DNA of 64,000 nucleotides from Bog-532 sp963824545 (GTDB taxonomy: Bacteria; Actinomycetota; Actinomycetes; Streptosporangiales; Streptosporangiaceae): assembly GCA_963824545.1 (NCBI GenBank), contig CAWGPP010000033.1:310001-374000 (forward strand), given 5' to 3'. The translations under genes and the position numbers were made by a program. Below the pieces are notes generated by a model. It made no database searches. It was not told the origin of the DNA and was given only the letters and a program-made list of their open reading frames with translations. This document shows positions 1 to 7,951 of this stretch, in pieces (the stretch's first letter is position 1; every line of letters begins with the position of its first letter).

Positions 1-1
1 C

Positions 2-907
2 ATCGGCTTGCGATTTCTCACCGGGGCGTTCCTGGCTGGCGTGTATCCGCCGGGGCTCAAGGCGATGTCAACATGGTTCCGGGCCGGCCGCGGCACCGCC
101 CTGGGCATCATGGTCGGGGCGCTGACCCTGGGCTCGGCAGCACCGCAGTTCCTCAACGGGATCGGGGGTGCGGACTGGCATACCGTCATCGTCGCGACTT
201 CGGTACTGACGGTCCTGGGCGGCCTGACCGCCCGCTACCTGGCGCCCGATGGGCCATTCCCGTTCCCGAAGGCGATCTTTGATCCCCGGCAGACAGCCCC
301 TGTGATGCGCAACCGTGCCGTCCGCCTCGCGGTCATCGGCTACTTCGGGCACCAGTGGGAGCTGTATGCCATGTGGGCCTGGATCTTTGCCTTCAGCCGT
401 GCGGCCTTCACTGTTGATGGTGATGCGAATTCCGCACGGGACGCCGCTTTCGCTGCGGCCGCCATCATCAGCAGTGGCGCGGCTGGCTGCTGGGTCGGCG
501 GCATCCTCGGGGACCGGTGGGGCCGTACCCGGCTGACCCGGCTAGCGATGGCGCTGTCGGGCACGTGCTGCGTGCTGATAGGCCCGGTCGCCCGTCTCGG
601 CATCGCGCCGATGATCGCTTTGGCGGTGTTCTGGGGTTTCTGGGTGGTTGCCGACTCGGCTCAGTTCTCCAGCATCGTGACCGAGACGAGCGAGCAGCGC
701 TACGCGGGCACCGCGGTCACCTTGCAGCTGGCGATGGGCTTCACGCTGACCGTAGTGACCATCTGGCTGATACCGGTCGTGCAGCACGTCGTCGGATGGA
801 CCTGGGCTTTTGCTGTCCTCGCTCCCGGACCGCTGCTCGGCGTCGTGGCCATGACGAGGCTGTTGCATGCCCCCGAGGCCAGGCTCATCGCAGGCGGGCG
901 AGGCTAG
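2..907 (+). CDS. MFS transporter, C-terminal part (5' end outside window)
   Basis: The reading frame is open at the window edge, so the N-terminus is missing. About 301 residues are visible. They begin inside a membrane helix and are followed by the loop AMSTWFRAGRGTALG, which resembles the helix 4-5 region of major facilitator transporters. About eight further hydrophobic segments follow, with the central loop around GGILGDRWGRTRLTR matching the MFS loop motif G-x-x-x-D-R-x-G-R. It is an inner-membrane secondary transporter. The substrate cannot be told from the sequence. It stops 187 bp before the MarR gene, which could regulate it, but nothing shows that. Confidence 0.8.
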   Translation: MGLRFLTGAFLAGVYPPGLKAMSTWFRAGRGTALGIMVGALTLGSAAPQFLNGIGGADWHTVIVATSVLTVLGGLTARYLAPDGPFPFPKAIFDPRQTAPVMRNRAVRLAVIGYFGHQWELYAMWAWIFAFSRAAFTVDGDANSARDAAFAAAAIISSGAAGCWVGGILGDRWGRTRLTRLAMALSGTCCVLIGPVARLGIAPMIALAVFWGFWVVADSAQFSSIVTETSEQRYAGTAVTLQLAMGFTLTVVTIWLIPVVQHVVGWTWAFAVLAPGPLLGVVAMTRLLHAPEARLIAGGRG

Positions 908-1056
908 CGCGAGGACGTGACGCGTGCCTGCAGATGTTCCGCCGCGCTGATCTCTCCCGCCACGTATGCGGCACCGGGGCAACGAGCGTGATCGTGCTGG
1001 TCAGACGGGAGTGCCGGGGTTTCGGGCTGGGGTGATCATTTCCCCGCCGACTCTCT

Positions 1057-1114
1057 AGTTGACAGTTTTACTGACAACTTATACAGTGCCTGCTATGTCA
1101 GAAAGACTGACAAC
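1057..1114 (+). promoter_or_regulatory. Promoter and twin operator of the MarR gene
   Basis: TTGACA (1059-1064) and TATACA (1080-1085) form a sigma-70-like promoter with a short 15-bp spacer, placing transcription close to the ATG at 1095 (leaderless or nearly so). Two inverted repeats with CTGACA arms and 5-bp spacers overlap it: AGTTGACAG/CTGACAACT (1057-1065/1071-1079, one mismatch) and TGTCAG/CTGACA (1097-1102/1107-1112). One covers the promoter and the other the start codon, as expected for an autorepressing MarR protein. Binding is inferred. Confidence 0.55.
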
Positions 1115-1583
1115 ATCAGAAGGTCCGGCCCCTCGGCCGGACGCGGATCTGGGCTACCTATTCCGGCTGGCGCACCAGCGCTTCCGGGCGCTGCTGGACA
1201 GCGAGATGGAGGACCTCGGGCTGTCCGCGCAGGACTACGGGATCTTGAGCGTGTTCCAGACCAGGCCCGAGCTGTCCACCTCCGAGCTTGCCCGCATCTC
1301 ACAGGTCACCAGGCAGACGATGCACACGTCGGTCCTCAGCCTGGAGGCGGCGGGGCTGATTGAGCGCTGCGCGAGGAATCAGAGGGTCGTGCTCGTGCGC
1401 CCGACCAAACGAGGCCGCCAGTGCCTGGAGACAGCAACGCGCCGGGTACGCGCGGCGGAGCACGCCGCGCTGGCAGATCTCAGCCGCGAGGACGAGCGGA
1501 CCGTACGAGCGTGGCTGGCCAGCCTGGCGGCCCTGACCACGGGCTTGAAGAGGACCGGAGCCGGACAGAAGGAGAAGTCATGA
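1095..1583 (+). CDS. MarR family transcriptional regulator
   Basis: A 162-residue winged-helix regulator. Residues of the form LGLSAQDYGILSVFQ lead into the recognition region SQVTRQTMHTSVLSLEAAGLIER and the wing NQRVVLVRPTKRGRQ, the usual MarR order. An ATG at 1095 is preferred over the upstream in-frame GTG/TTG codons because the promoter leaves no room for a longer product. Its stop overlaps the ATG of the hydrolase gene by 4 bp (ATGA), so the two are translationally coupled. MarR proteins usually repress their own operon and respond to small phenolic or lipophilic ligands. The ligand may be a substrate of the hydrolase (inference). Confidence 0.88.
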   Translation: MSERLTTSEGPAPRPDADLGYLFRLAHQRFRALLDSEMEDLGLSAQDYGILSVFQTRPELSTSELARISQVTRQTMHTSVLSLEAAGLIERCARNQRVVLVRPTKRGRQCLETATRRVRAAEHAALADLSREDERTVRAWLASLAALTTGLKRTGAGQKEKS

Positions 1584-2584
1584 ACCATCAGACCCGGGCG
1601 ACCGGGAAACTCGAGCGACGCATCCGCGACGCGGAAAGGGACCTGTTTGCCGCCGTCGGCGCGGACGTCGAGGAGTTCTTCCTCGACCTCACGCGGACAG
1701 GCCTGCGGGTACGCGTACTCTCGCATGGACGCGGCCCGGCGGTTGTCCTGCTCCACGGCGGATCGGAGAGCGCCGCCATCTGGGCGCCGTTGTTTCCGGA
1801 GCTCCGTGGTTTCCGGCTGCTCGCCGTGGACCTTCCCGGCCACGGCTTGTCCAACCCGGTCGCCTTCCGGCGCGGGCAGGTGCGCGAGCACGCCCGCGCG
1901 CTGATCGAGGACATCCTGGACGCACTCGGGCTCGACCAGGTGCCGGTGATCGGCCACTCCCTTGGCGGCATGTTCGCCCTGTGGCACGTAGCCGCCGGTT
2001 CCGGGCGGATCTGCGAGGTGATCGCGATCGGGGAGCCCGCCGTCGCGCTCCCGGGCGTGCGCGTGCGCATGCCACTGTCGCTGCTGACCGTCCGCGGACT
2101 AGGCGTCGCTGTGCTGCGCTCACCCAGCCCGCGTCGTGTCTACCGTCGCCTGCTCGCCCAGGGGATGGGCGGCGGCGACATAGCGGCCGCGCCGGACCCG
2201 CTGATCGAGGCGCTGCGCCTGTCCGCACGCCGACCGGGGAACGCCAGAACCATCGCCTCGCTCATGCACGCGATCGACCGGTTCCGCCGCCCGCGCCCCG
2301 AGAGCGTCCTGACCAGCGCGGAGCTCGCCGCGATCACCACACCCGCGATCTTCATCCTCGGATCCGGCGACCCCTACCTCTCCGTCGAGCGCGCACGGAC
2401 GTCGATCGACCAGATTCAAGGCGGCAGGCTCTACGCGATGCCCGGCGGACACGCCCCCTGGCTCGCCGACGCCCAGCACGCGGCCGGGCTGATCACAGCC
2501 CACGCGCACCTGACAGCCGGCCCGCCGCCGAGCCGGACACCCTGCGCTACCGCTACCGGATCTGGTACCTGCCCGCCCGGCTAG
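1580..2584 (+). CDS. Alpha/beta hydrolase with a tail made of transposon-derived DNA
   Basis: A 334-residue alpha/beta-hydrolase-fold protein. Visible features are the oxyanion motif LLHGGSES, the nucleophile elbow GHSLGG, a C-terminal acid in GSGDPYLS and the catalytic His in MPGGHAPW. The start is the ATG that overlaps the MarR stop, preceded by AAGGAGA. The natural fold should end shortly after the His region. The last 20 or so codons (from about 2527) instead run out of frame through an IS1380-type transposase remnant, so the native stop was probably lost by that insertion or by a deletion. Substrate unknown (ester or epoxide class). Confidence 0.82.
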   Translation: MNHQTRATGKLERRIRDAERDLFAAVGADVEEFFLDLTRTGLRVRVLSHGRGPAVVLLHGGSESAAIWAPLFPELRGFRLLAVDLPGHGLSNPVAFRRGQVREHARALIEDILDALGLDQVPVIGHSLGGMFALWHVAAGSGRICEVIAIGEPAVALPGVRVRMPLSLLTVRGLGVAVLRSPSPRRVYRRLLAQGMGGGDIAAAPDPLIEALRLSARRPGNARTIASLMHAIDRFRRPRPESVLTSAELAAITTPAIFILGSGDPYLSVERARTSIDQIQGGRLYAMPGGHAPWLADAQHAAGLITAHAHLTAGPPPSRTPCATATGSGTCPPG

Positions 2585-2691
2585 CCCGCCACGCCCGCCA
2601 GCGCGTCCTCAAGCTCAGCCGGACCTGGCCCTGCAAGGAGGCATTCCTGACCTTCTGGCAGCGGCTATCCGCCCTGCCGGAACCCGCCTGA
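2527..2691 (+). pseudogene. IS1380-family transposase, C-terminal remnant
   Basis: In the frame ending at the TGA of 2689-2691, about 54 codons read like the extreme C-terminus of IS1380-type transposases: LRYRYRIWYLPARLARHAR, then RVLKLSRTWPC, then FWQRLSALPEPA. The catalytic domain is absent. The fragment overlaps the out-of-frame tail of the hydrolase gene. The family call rests on recognising this C-terminal pattern and has not been searched. Confidence 0.6.
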
Positions 2692-2694
2692 CCA

Positions 2695-3243
2695 GCAATC
2701 CCGTCCCTGCAACCCGGAAAGGAGCCGCCCCGGCGCGGTCGGAGCCAGTGCCGCCCCGAGCACATCGGGCAGTACCGCGGAACCCGTTAACCCGAAGTTG
2801 CCGTCGCTGTCCGTAGGCATTGCTTCCTGAGCTGCCGTTTCGGTGATATCCGGATACTGAATGTAGTCAGAATATCTGTGTTGCGCTCAGGCCAGCAGCT
2901 GGTCCCCGCCGCCGAGGCGGTCACCGTCACCCGCTCGCTGCCGCACGGCCACGTCGCCGCCGTGACTGCCATGGCCGTCAAGCTAGGGCTGCCCGCCTTG
3001 CTGGGCCGGCGGGCCGGCCGCGGGACCTGGCTCTGGCGCTGATCATCTCCCCGCGCGATGGGCTGCGCGCAAGTCCTGTCCGAAGAAACTGAACGACGGC
3101 CAGGACTATGGCGGCGCACGGGTGCCAATCCTTTCCGCTGAGAAACCAGACAACCTGTGTCCTTATCGTCTGCACGACGGAGCATTACGCCATACGCAAC
3201 TGGTCCGAGCCTCTTGCCTGCCCCCGGGCGAGGCATTGGGCCG
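2695..3243. other. Interval without intact gene
   Basis: Apart from the transposase remnant at 2878-3072, I see no supportable coding region. A minus-strand frame near 2978-3175 has no recognisable domain. Confidence 0.5.
2878..3072 (+). pseudogene. IS1634-type transposase, N-terminal-half remnant
   Basis: The frame from GTG 2878 contains TRSLPHGHVAAVTAMAVKLG followed by LPALLG, a recognisable segment of IS1634/IS4-superfamily transposases near the start of the DDE domain. It hits a stop at 3040. The continuation RDLALALIIS is found in the next frame just before that stop, showing a frameshift. No ends or target-site duplications are evident. Together with the IS1380 remnant it marks 2.5-3.1 kb as a transposon graveyard. 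Confidence 0.55.
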
Positions 3244-3643
3244 TTAGCTATCCGGGACAAGCTCGGCCACGTCGTGGTGAAGCTTGGCTATCGCTTGGTC
3301 GAACGTAGCGAGCCGGGATCCGTGTGCCCGCGAGAGCTGCGCCAGGTAAGCATCGGTTACCTGGCGGTGACCGATGATTCCCTGGGCGGGGACATCGGCG
3401 TACGAGAACATCGTCGGGCCAGAATTCGTGCCGCGGGTCGGCGGTGGTGCCGTTGAGGATCTCTCGTGCTGCGCTGGCCGGCTGGCCTTCGCGGATGAGC
3501 AGCCGTATCAGGCTGCCTTGAGTGATCGGGCACGTCGCGAAGTTTCCGCTCATGCCGACGAACCAGTTCTCGGCGGCGCCGTGGTGCACATGATCCTCAA
3601 CGAGGAGGGCGATGAGCACGTTCGCGTCGAGGAGAACGGTCAC
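3244..3643 (-). pseudogene. vapC: VapC-type PIN-domain toxin, frameshifted
   Basis: PIN-domain ribonuclease of a VapBC module. The GTG start gives MTVLLDANVLIALLVEDHVHH, with the first catalytic Asp in LLDANVL, then FATCPITQGSLIRLL with the conserved Thr/Ser-Gln region. After HEFWPDDV (near 3410) the frame goes wrong, and the +1 frame carries the true C-terminus: VPAQGIIGHRQVTDAYLAQL, then HGSRLATFDQAIA with the last acidic residue, ending at TAA 3244. One inserted or two deleted bases explain it. Either the toxin is dead or the base call is wrong. It overlaps the vapB stop by 4 bp. Confidence 0.8.
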
Positions 3644-3870
3644 TGATCGTCGTCCTCAAGCCGCCGCACGTCCTCGCTGGTGATCGTTGTGCCGAGGTGC
3701 GCGACGGGGAGGCCGGTGCGGGCGCTTCTGCCTATCTCGCCTGCGCTGCCCGACCCGAGCCCCCGGCGGATCAGCCCGGCAACAGCCTGACTCAGCGACT
3801 GATGGGTATCCCTGGCGATCGCCACCGCCTGAGCGTGAAGATCGTCCGGGAGGTCGATCGTGGTTCTCAT
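3640..3870 (-). CDS. vapB: VapB-type ribbon-helix-helix antitoxin
   Basis: A 76-residue antitoxin. MRTTIDLPDDLHAQAVAIA is the beta-strand/helix of an RHH DNA-binding domain, followed by SQAVAGLIRRGLG and an acidic tail ending EDVRRLEDDD that would wrap the toxin. The GTGA overlap with vapC shows one operon. A 10-bp inverted repeat lies just upstream and TATACT sits 7 bases before the ATG, so the message is probably leaderless and autorepressed. The antitoxin is intact although the toxin frame is broken. Confidence 0.85.
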   Translation of the reverse strand: MRTTIDLPDDLHAQAVAIARDTHQSLSQAVAGLIRRGLGSGSAGEIGRSARTGLPVAHLGTTITSEDVRRLEDDDQ

Positions 3871-3887
3871 GCCAGCAGTATAACTTC

Positions 3888-3913
3888 ATCTCATCATGAT
3901 GCAATGATGAGAT
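3888..3913 (-). promoter_or_regulatory. Operator upstream of vapB
   Basis: A perfect 10-bp inverted repeat, ATCTCATCAT and ATGATGAGAT, is separated by GATGCA. It lies 18 bp upstream of the vapB ATG and next to the -10-like TATACT (reverse strand, about 3879-3884). This is the expected position for a VapB or VapBC autorepression site. Confidence 0.65.
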
Positions 3914-4418
3914 CCTCGTCGCCGGGAATCCACAGCGGGCAGTGACAACCCGCATGACCTGATTGGGCCGTCGAACGCCTTCCGCCGGGTGAACCGGCTG
4001 CTGCTGAGCTACTGCGACGCTACTGCGACGCTACTGCGACGCGGTGCTGATCTCCAGCCTGGGATGCCCGGAGCCCACTCCCCGGCTAATGAGTGCGGTG
4101 CAGCGATTAGGTCAAGCAGACTGCCCGTTGTCTGGGGCCGCGGCTGCCGGTTCAGCCGGAGTGCTGATGTCCTCGGCCACACCGGCAACGGCACGGCGGC
4201 GGCGGGCGATGATGGCGAAAGCCGCCGGCACGACAGCCGCGAGCGCGAGGTTGCGCATCCAGGGCTGATTGAGACGATGCCCGAGTACGTGGTCGCCTCG
4301 CCGGACCGGACCTGGCTGACCGGCATCGCCGAGCACCTACCGCAGAGGCGAAGATGACCCGTTCGAGGCTGACGATCAGGCCGCGCACCTCTTCAAGGAT
4401 CCGCATGGACAGCAGACG
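3914..4418. other. Interval without a well-supported gene
   Basis: It holds an 11-bp triplicated repeat (4008-4040). On the minus strand at 4112-4258 there is a possible 48-codon single-helix membrane peptide (MRNLALAAVVPAAFAIIARR then an acidic/Ala-Pro tail) with no convincing ribosome-binding site. Nothing else is recognisable. Confidence 0.4.
4008..4040 (+). repeat. Three perfect 11-bp tandem repeats
   Basis: GCTACTGCGAC occurs three times head to tail without mismatch. It is in no supported gene. It could be slippage-generated or a protein-binding array. Confidence 0.8.
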
Positions 4419-4649
4419 ATGACGCCGATGACGCCTGAAGCGGAATACGCCTTCTACGCAGAGCCAGAGAACCAGGAGCCCCAGGGACCAGCACGCCGGC
4501 GGCATGCCGCACGGCTGAGCGCTCCGGTACCGGTACGCTTCCCACCCGAACTGCTGGAACGGGTCCGGCGAGCGGCCGATGCCGACGACCGCCCACTGTC
4601 GTCCTGGATCCGCTTGGCCGTTGAACACGAGCTACGCCGGACCGCCTGA
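4419..4649 (+). CDS. Small ribbon-helix-helix-like protein
   Basis: A 76-residue protein. The C-terminal half, PVPVRFPPELLERVRRAADA then RPLSSWIRLAVEHELRR, is a strand-helix-turn-helix pattern typical of CopG/Arc RHH DNA-binding proteins. The N-terminus is acidic and Pro-rich. A start at 4419 or the ATG at 4428 is possible. No toxin gene is adjacent, so it may be an orphan antitoxin or a simple repressor. Confidence 0.6.
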   Translation: MTPMTPEAEYAFYAEPENQEPQGPARRRHAARLSAPVPVRFPPELLERVRRAADADDRPLSSWIRLAVEHELRRTA

Positions 4650-4744
4650 CGTACGACCCGCCTTGACCAGCTGTTCCCCCGGGCCACCGAGATCGAGGTT
4701 CCGATGCTCGCCCGGTGCGGGCGGGCTGGCCGGGCGCCCAGGGC

Positions 4745-5209
4745 TTAGGACTGCGCAGATGCGCTGGCGGGAAGCACCTCGAACGCCGGGTGCCTCGGCG
4801 CGATGGCGCGGATCTCGTCATCACTAGATTTCGGCCCGGTCCCTTCGAAGAAGATCCCGGTCTCCACTCCCCACTTCCTGAGGTAAGCGCGCAGGACTTT
4901 CACCTTCTCGTCGTCGCCGAGTTCCCGGCCGCGGAAGCTCTCGGCTCGCCGGCCCAGCCGCAGCTCGCCGGTGCCGATGGCTCGCAGATTGCGCACCCAT
5001 TGCGTTTGACCGCGAGGCGAGACGAGGTAACGCCGGCCATGGTGAACGAGCAGGTTCACCGGAGTTGTGCGCCATTGCCCGCTCTTCCGGCCCTTTACCG
5101 CCAGTATCCGGGAGCCTCTGATGCTGACGCCAAGCTTGCTCGCCAATGCCATTTGCGGATTCAGAAAGTAACGGGTCAACCAGCCAGGCGCACGATAGTA
5201 ATCGGGCAT
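4745..5209 (-). CDS. DUF385 / F420-dependent nitroreductase-family protein
   Basis: A 154-residue protein of the deazaflavin-dependent (Ddn-like) split-barrel family, found in actinobacteria that make F420. Signature parts are GSRILAVKGRKSGQWRTTPV, then HHGRRYLVSPRGQTQWVRNL and LRLGRR. I chose the ATG at 5207-5209 (MPDYYRAPGWLTRYFLN), which fits the family length. The frame is open 65 codons further upstream, but that stretch looks non-coding. Possible roles are F420H2-dependent reduction of quinones or nitro compounds. The substrate is not deducible. Confidence 0.75.
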   Translation of the reverse strand: MPDYYRAPGWLTRYFLNPQMALASKLGVSIRGSRILAVKGRKSGQWRTTPVNLLVHHGRRYLVSPRGQTQWVRNLRAIGTGELRLGRRAESFRGRELGDDEKVKVLRAYLRKWGVETGIFFEGTGPKSSDDEIRAIAPRHPAFEVLPASASAQS

Positions 5210-5370
5210 ATTGCCGAGCCTAGCGCCGGGTGCGCTGCGCAGCCTAGTGCAGAGCCCGCGGCCGGCAGGGCCGCCCAGCCCGCTGCCCGCTAACCACACG
5301 CGCGCCCTCCCAGCAATGCCATTGAAGTGCCCGGGGGGGCACCCGTGTCCGGTCGGATCGGGCACGGTGA

Positions 5371-5398
5371 TTACAAAGTGTGAAGCAATAACTACACT
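5371..5398 (+). promoter_or_regulatory. Putative promoter of the hybrid histidine kinase
   Basis: TTACAA (5371-5376), a 16-bp spacer and TACACT (5393-5398) lie in a locally AT-richer stretch 45 bp upstream of the kinase ATG. Confidence 0.4.
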
Positions 5399-5442
5399 GA
5401 GCATGCGGCCCGTAGACGGCTCATGGCGGCGGAAGCAGGAAC

Positions 5443-7296
5443 ATGAAACCGGGGCAAGAAACCACGTTGGGCGGCCGGACCGGCCAAGTCACCTCAGACG
5501 GCCCCCAGGCAGCGAGCTCGCTGCGAGAGGCGGCTCTTAACGGGGCATCGCGTTACGACCCGGATGAAGTCAGCCGGGCCCGCGCCGTCATCCGGCTGAA
5601 CCTGGGCTGCGTCGTGGCGTGGACTGTCATCAACTGCGGCGGAGCATGGTGGCTGCACAACGCGCGGCCCGCGGGCGTAGCAGCCGCCGGGCTCGCCATG
5701 GCCGGGACCTTCACCTGGGCGCTGCGGCAGATATCCGGCGGCCGGATGCCGTCGGGCGTGGCCACCTATACGATCTCGGGCCTCTTGCTGCTCCTGGTGA
5801 TGGGCTTGTTCGTTCCTGAGCTCTCGCTGATGTTCACGTTGGCGACGTTCATCTTTCTGGCCTTCGGCTTGACCTATATGAGCGGCCGCGCGTCGATGCA
5901 GGTAGTGGCGCTCACCTTCGCGGTTGCACTGGCTTTGCTGTTGTCGTCGGTGGCATTTCGCTGGAGGAGTGGCGTGCCCGACGATATCTACCGCTGGTTC
6001 AACCTGACCGGCATGCTGATGGCCCTGTCCATCGACGCAACCATGTTCATCATGCTCCGCAGGACTCTCGAAGCGCGGGCTCAGCGGCTGGTGCAGGTTG
6101 AGCGGGAGGCTGCGCAGCTGCAGCGCAGGATCTCTCAGCAGGAACGGCTGGAAAGCATTGGCAAGCTGGCAGGCGGGGTGGCCCACGACTTCAACAACCT
6201 GCTGGCGATCATCCTCAACTATGCCGCGTTCGTTGCCGAGGCGGCGGAAGACCGGCCTGACATTCTGCCCGATATCGAGCAGGTGCAAAGTGCCGCCCAG
6301 CGTGCCGTGGCGCTGACCCGGCAGCTGCTCATCTTCGGCCGGCGCGACCTCGTGCATGGTGAGGTCGTGGATATCAACAAGGTGATCGCCGATAGCGAAA
6401 GGCTTCTGCGGTCCGCGGTCGGGGAGCACATCGAGTTCCGCGCGAAGCTTGCCGCTACCGCTCCCCAGGTACGGATGGATACCAGTCACCTGGAGCAGGT
6501 GCTGCTCAACCTCTCCGTCAACGCCCGTGATGCGATGCCGGCCGGCGGCTCCTTGCTCATCGAGACGGCGGAGTGCCGGTTCACCGGCGAGGAGGGACAC
6601 GGAACGGCACCGGGGCCCGGGCACTACGTGTGCCTCAGCGTGAGCGACACGGGAAGCGGCTTTACCGACGAGGCGCGCCAGCATGTATTCGAGCCGTTCT
6701 TCACCACCAAGCCGGCTGGCCGGGGCACCGGCCTCGGGCTGGCCACCGTCTATGGGATCGCCAAGGAGGCCGGCGGCGACATCCAGCTTGACTCGGAGCC
6801 TGGGATGGGGACCACCGTGCGCGTGTACATCCCGGAAGTTGGCGACGCTGCCCCCGTGACGGTCCCGGCCCCGGCCAGCGACCCGGTCGAGTGGGAAGGC
6901 ATGGGCCGCACGGTGCTGCTGGTCGAGGACGAGCCACAGCTGCGTCAGGTCACCGCCCGGGTGCTCGAACGCCATAACTACCGGCTGCTGGTCGCCGAGA
7001 ACCCGCAGGATGCGCTGGCCGTGATCCGGGGAAATGCAAAGGTCGAACTGCTGCTCACCAACGTCGTCATGCCGGGGATGTCGGGCCTGCAGCTCGCCGA
7101 TCACGCCGCCGCCCTGCGGCCGGACCTGCACATCCTGTTCATTTCCGGATTTCCGCGAGGCCTGTGGGATCGCGGCGAAGTTGACCGGGACCTGGCGATC
7201 CTCCACAAGCCTTTTGGTTCCGGGCAGTTGCTGCGGAAAGTCTCCGAAGTCCTCAGCCAGAAAACCGTGGACGTAACGAGGGCGACCTCGACCTAG
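5443..7296 (+). CDS. Membrane hybrid histidine kinase with a receiver lacking its Asp
   Basis: 617 residues. About six membrane helices lie within residues 45-205. A short coiled linker (ARAQRLVQVEREAAQLQRR) follows, then a HisKA domain with LAGGVAHDFNNLLAI (H248). The HATPase box has N-box NLSVNARDAM, G1 DTGSGF, F-box FEPFFTTK and G2 GTGLGLATVYGI. The C-terminal receiver (from about 485) keeps the acidic pair LLVEDEP, the switch Ser in LFISGF and the Lys in LHKPF. The phospho-acceptor site reads LLLTNVVMPGMSG, with Asn540 in place of Asp. The kinase looks competent, while the receiver should not be phosphorylated and may sense or inhibit allosterically. No cognate response regulator is nearby. 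Confidence 0.9.
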   Translation: MKPGQETTLGGRTGQVTSDGPQAASSLREAALNGASRYDPDEVSRARAVIRLNLGCVVAWTVINCGGAWWLHNARPAGVAAAGLAMAGTFTWALRQISGGRMPSGVATYTISGLLLLLVMGLFVPELSLMFTLATFIFLAFGLTYMSGRASMQVVALTFAVALALLLSSVAFRWRSGVPDDIYRWFNLTGMLMALSIDATMFIMLRRTLEARAQRLVQVEREAAQLQRRISQQERLESIGKLAGGVAHDFNNLLAIILNYAAFVAEAAEDRPDILPDIEQVQSAAQRAVALTRQLLIFGRRDLVHGEVVDINKVIADSERLLRSAVGEHIEFRAKLAATAPQVRMDTSHLEQVLLNLSVNARDAMPAGGSLLIETAECRFTGEEGHGTAPGPGHYVCLSVSDTGSGFTDEARQHVFEPFFTTKPAGRGTGLGLATVYGIAKEAGGDIQLDSEPGMGTTVRVYIPEVGDAAPVTVPAPASDPVEWEGMGRTVLLVEDEPQLRQVTARVLERHNYRLLVAENPQDALAVIRGNAKVELLLTNVVMPGMSGLQLADHAAALRPDLHILFISGFPRGLWDRGEVDRDLAILHKPFGSGQLLRKVSEVLSQKTVDVTRATST

Positions 7297-7379
7297 CTGC
7301 GAATAAAGGCTCGCCGATGCGCAGCACACGCCGCCTTCGTCGCGACGATGGTCGACGATGGGTAGCTGTCCGGGCCGAA

Positions 7380-7894
7380 CGCCACGCTTCCCGGGTATCC
7401 ATCCTGGGGCGGATGGCGGGGCGGCGGCCGGCCGGTGATGATGGGCGGTATGGGAACGTCGGCAGGCGCCGGTGACGCGCCGTCCGGGCAGGGGCCAACC
7501 CCGCACCTGCCCGAGCCGGCTGATCGATCCGTCCCGGATGGCGATGGCCGGCCAGTCCATCGGCGGCGCCGCCGCGAGCGGAGGTGGCACCGCGATCACC
7601 TGGGAGCGTGACTGGAGGCTCCTGACCGGGTGGAAGCGGTGGCTCCTGGTGGCCGGCGCGATACACGTTTCCTTCACCGACCTCGTGCTGCTGGCCGATC
7701 AGATCGGTATCGACACGGGCGCCGCGCTGCCCGGAACCCGGTCCCTGGACATCACCCGCGGCTACGTCCGGGCCTTCTTCGACCAGCACCTGCGCGGCAC
7801 ACCACAAGCCCTGCTGGACCAGCCGTCAGCACGCTACCCCGAGGTCACGTTCTGTTCCCCGGAGACAAAACCGGTGGGAGGGCGCCAGGAATGA
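7380..7894 (+). pseudogene. Lipase/PAF-acetylhydrolase-like alpha/beta hydrolase remnant
   Basis: The frame ending at 7894 contains SRLIDPSRMAMAGQSIGGAA, which is the nucleophile elbow (normally GHSIGG, here Q for H). After about 10 codons it jumps to the C-terminal end WERDWRLLTGWKRWLLVAGA and ARYPEVTFCSPETKP. The His-bearing segment AIHVSFTDL (usually ADHASFTD) is present but altered. The core between Ser and His is mostly missing and the upstream part is only weakly readable, so this is an internally deleted gene. The region 7297-7380 shows nothing else. Confidence 0.6.
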
Positions 7895-7951
7895 GGCCAT
7901 GATGGGATTGCGCAGGTCTGTTGAGGGGGCTGGCCGGGCGGGTAGCCTCCG

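Noticed and set aside
5494..7677. Long open frame opposite the histidine kinase gene
   Set aside because: It is a GC-driven mirror frame with low-complexity composition. The plus-strand frame has all kinase motifs.
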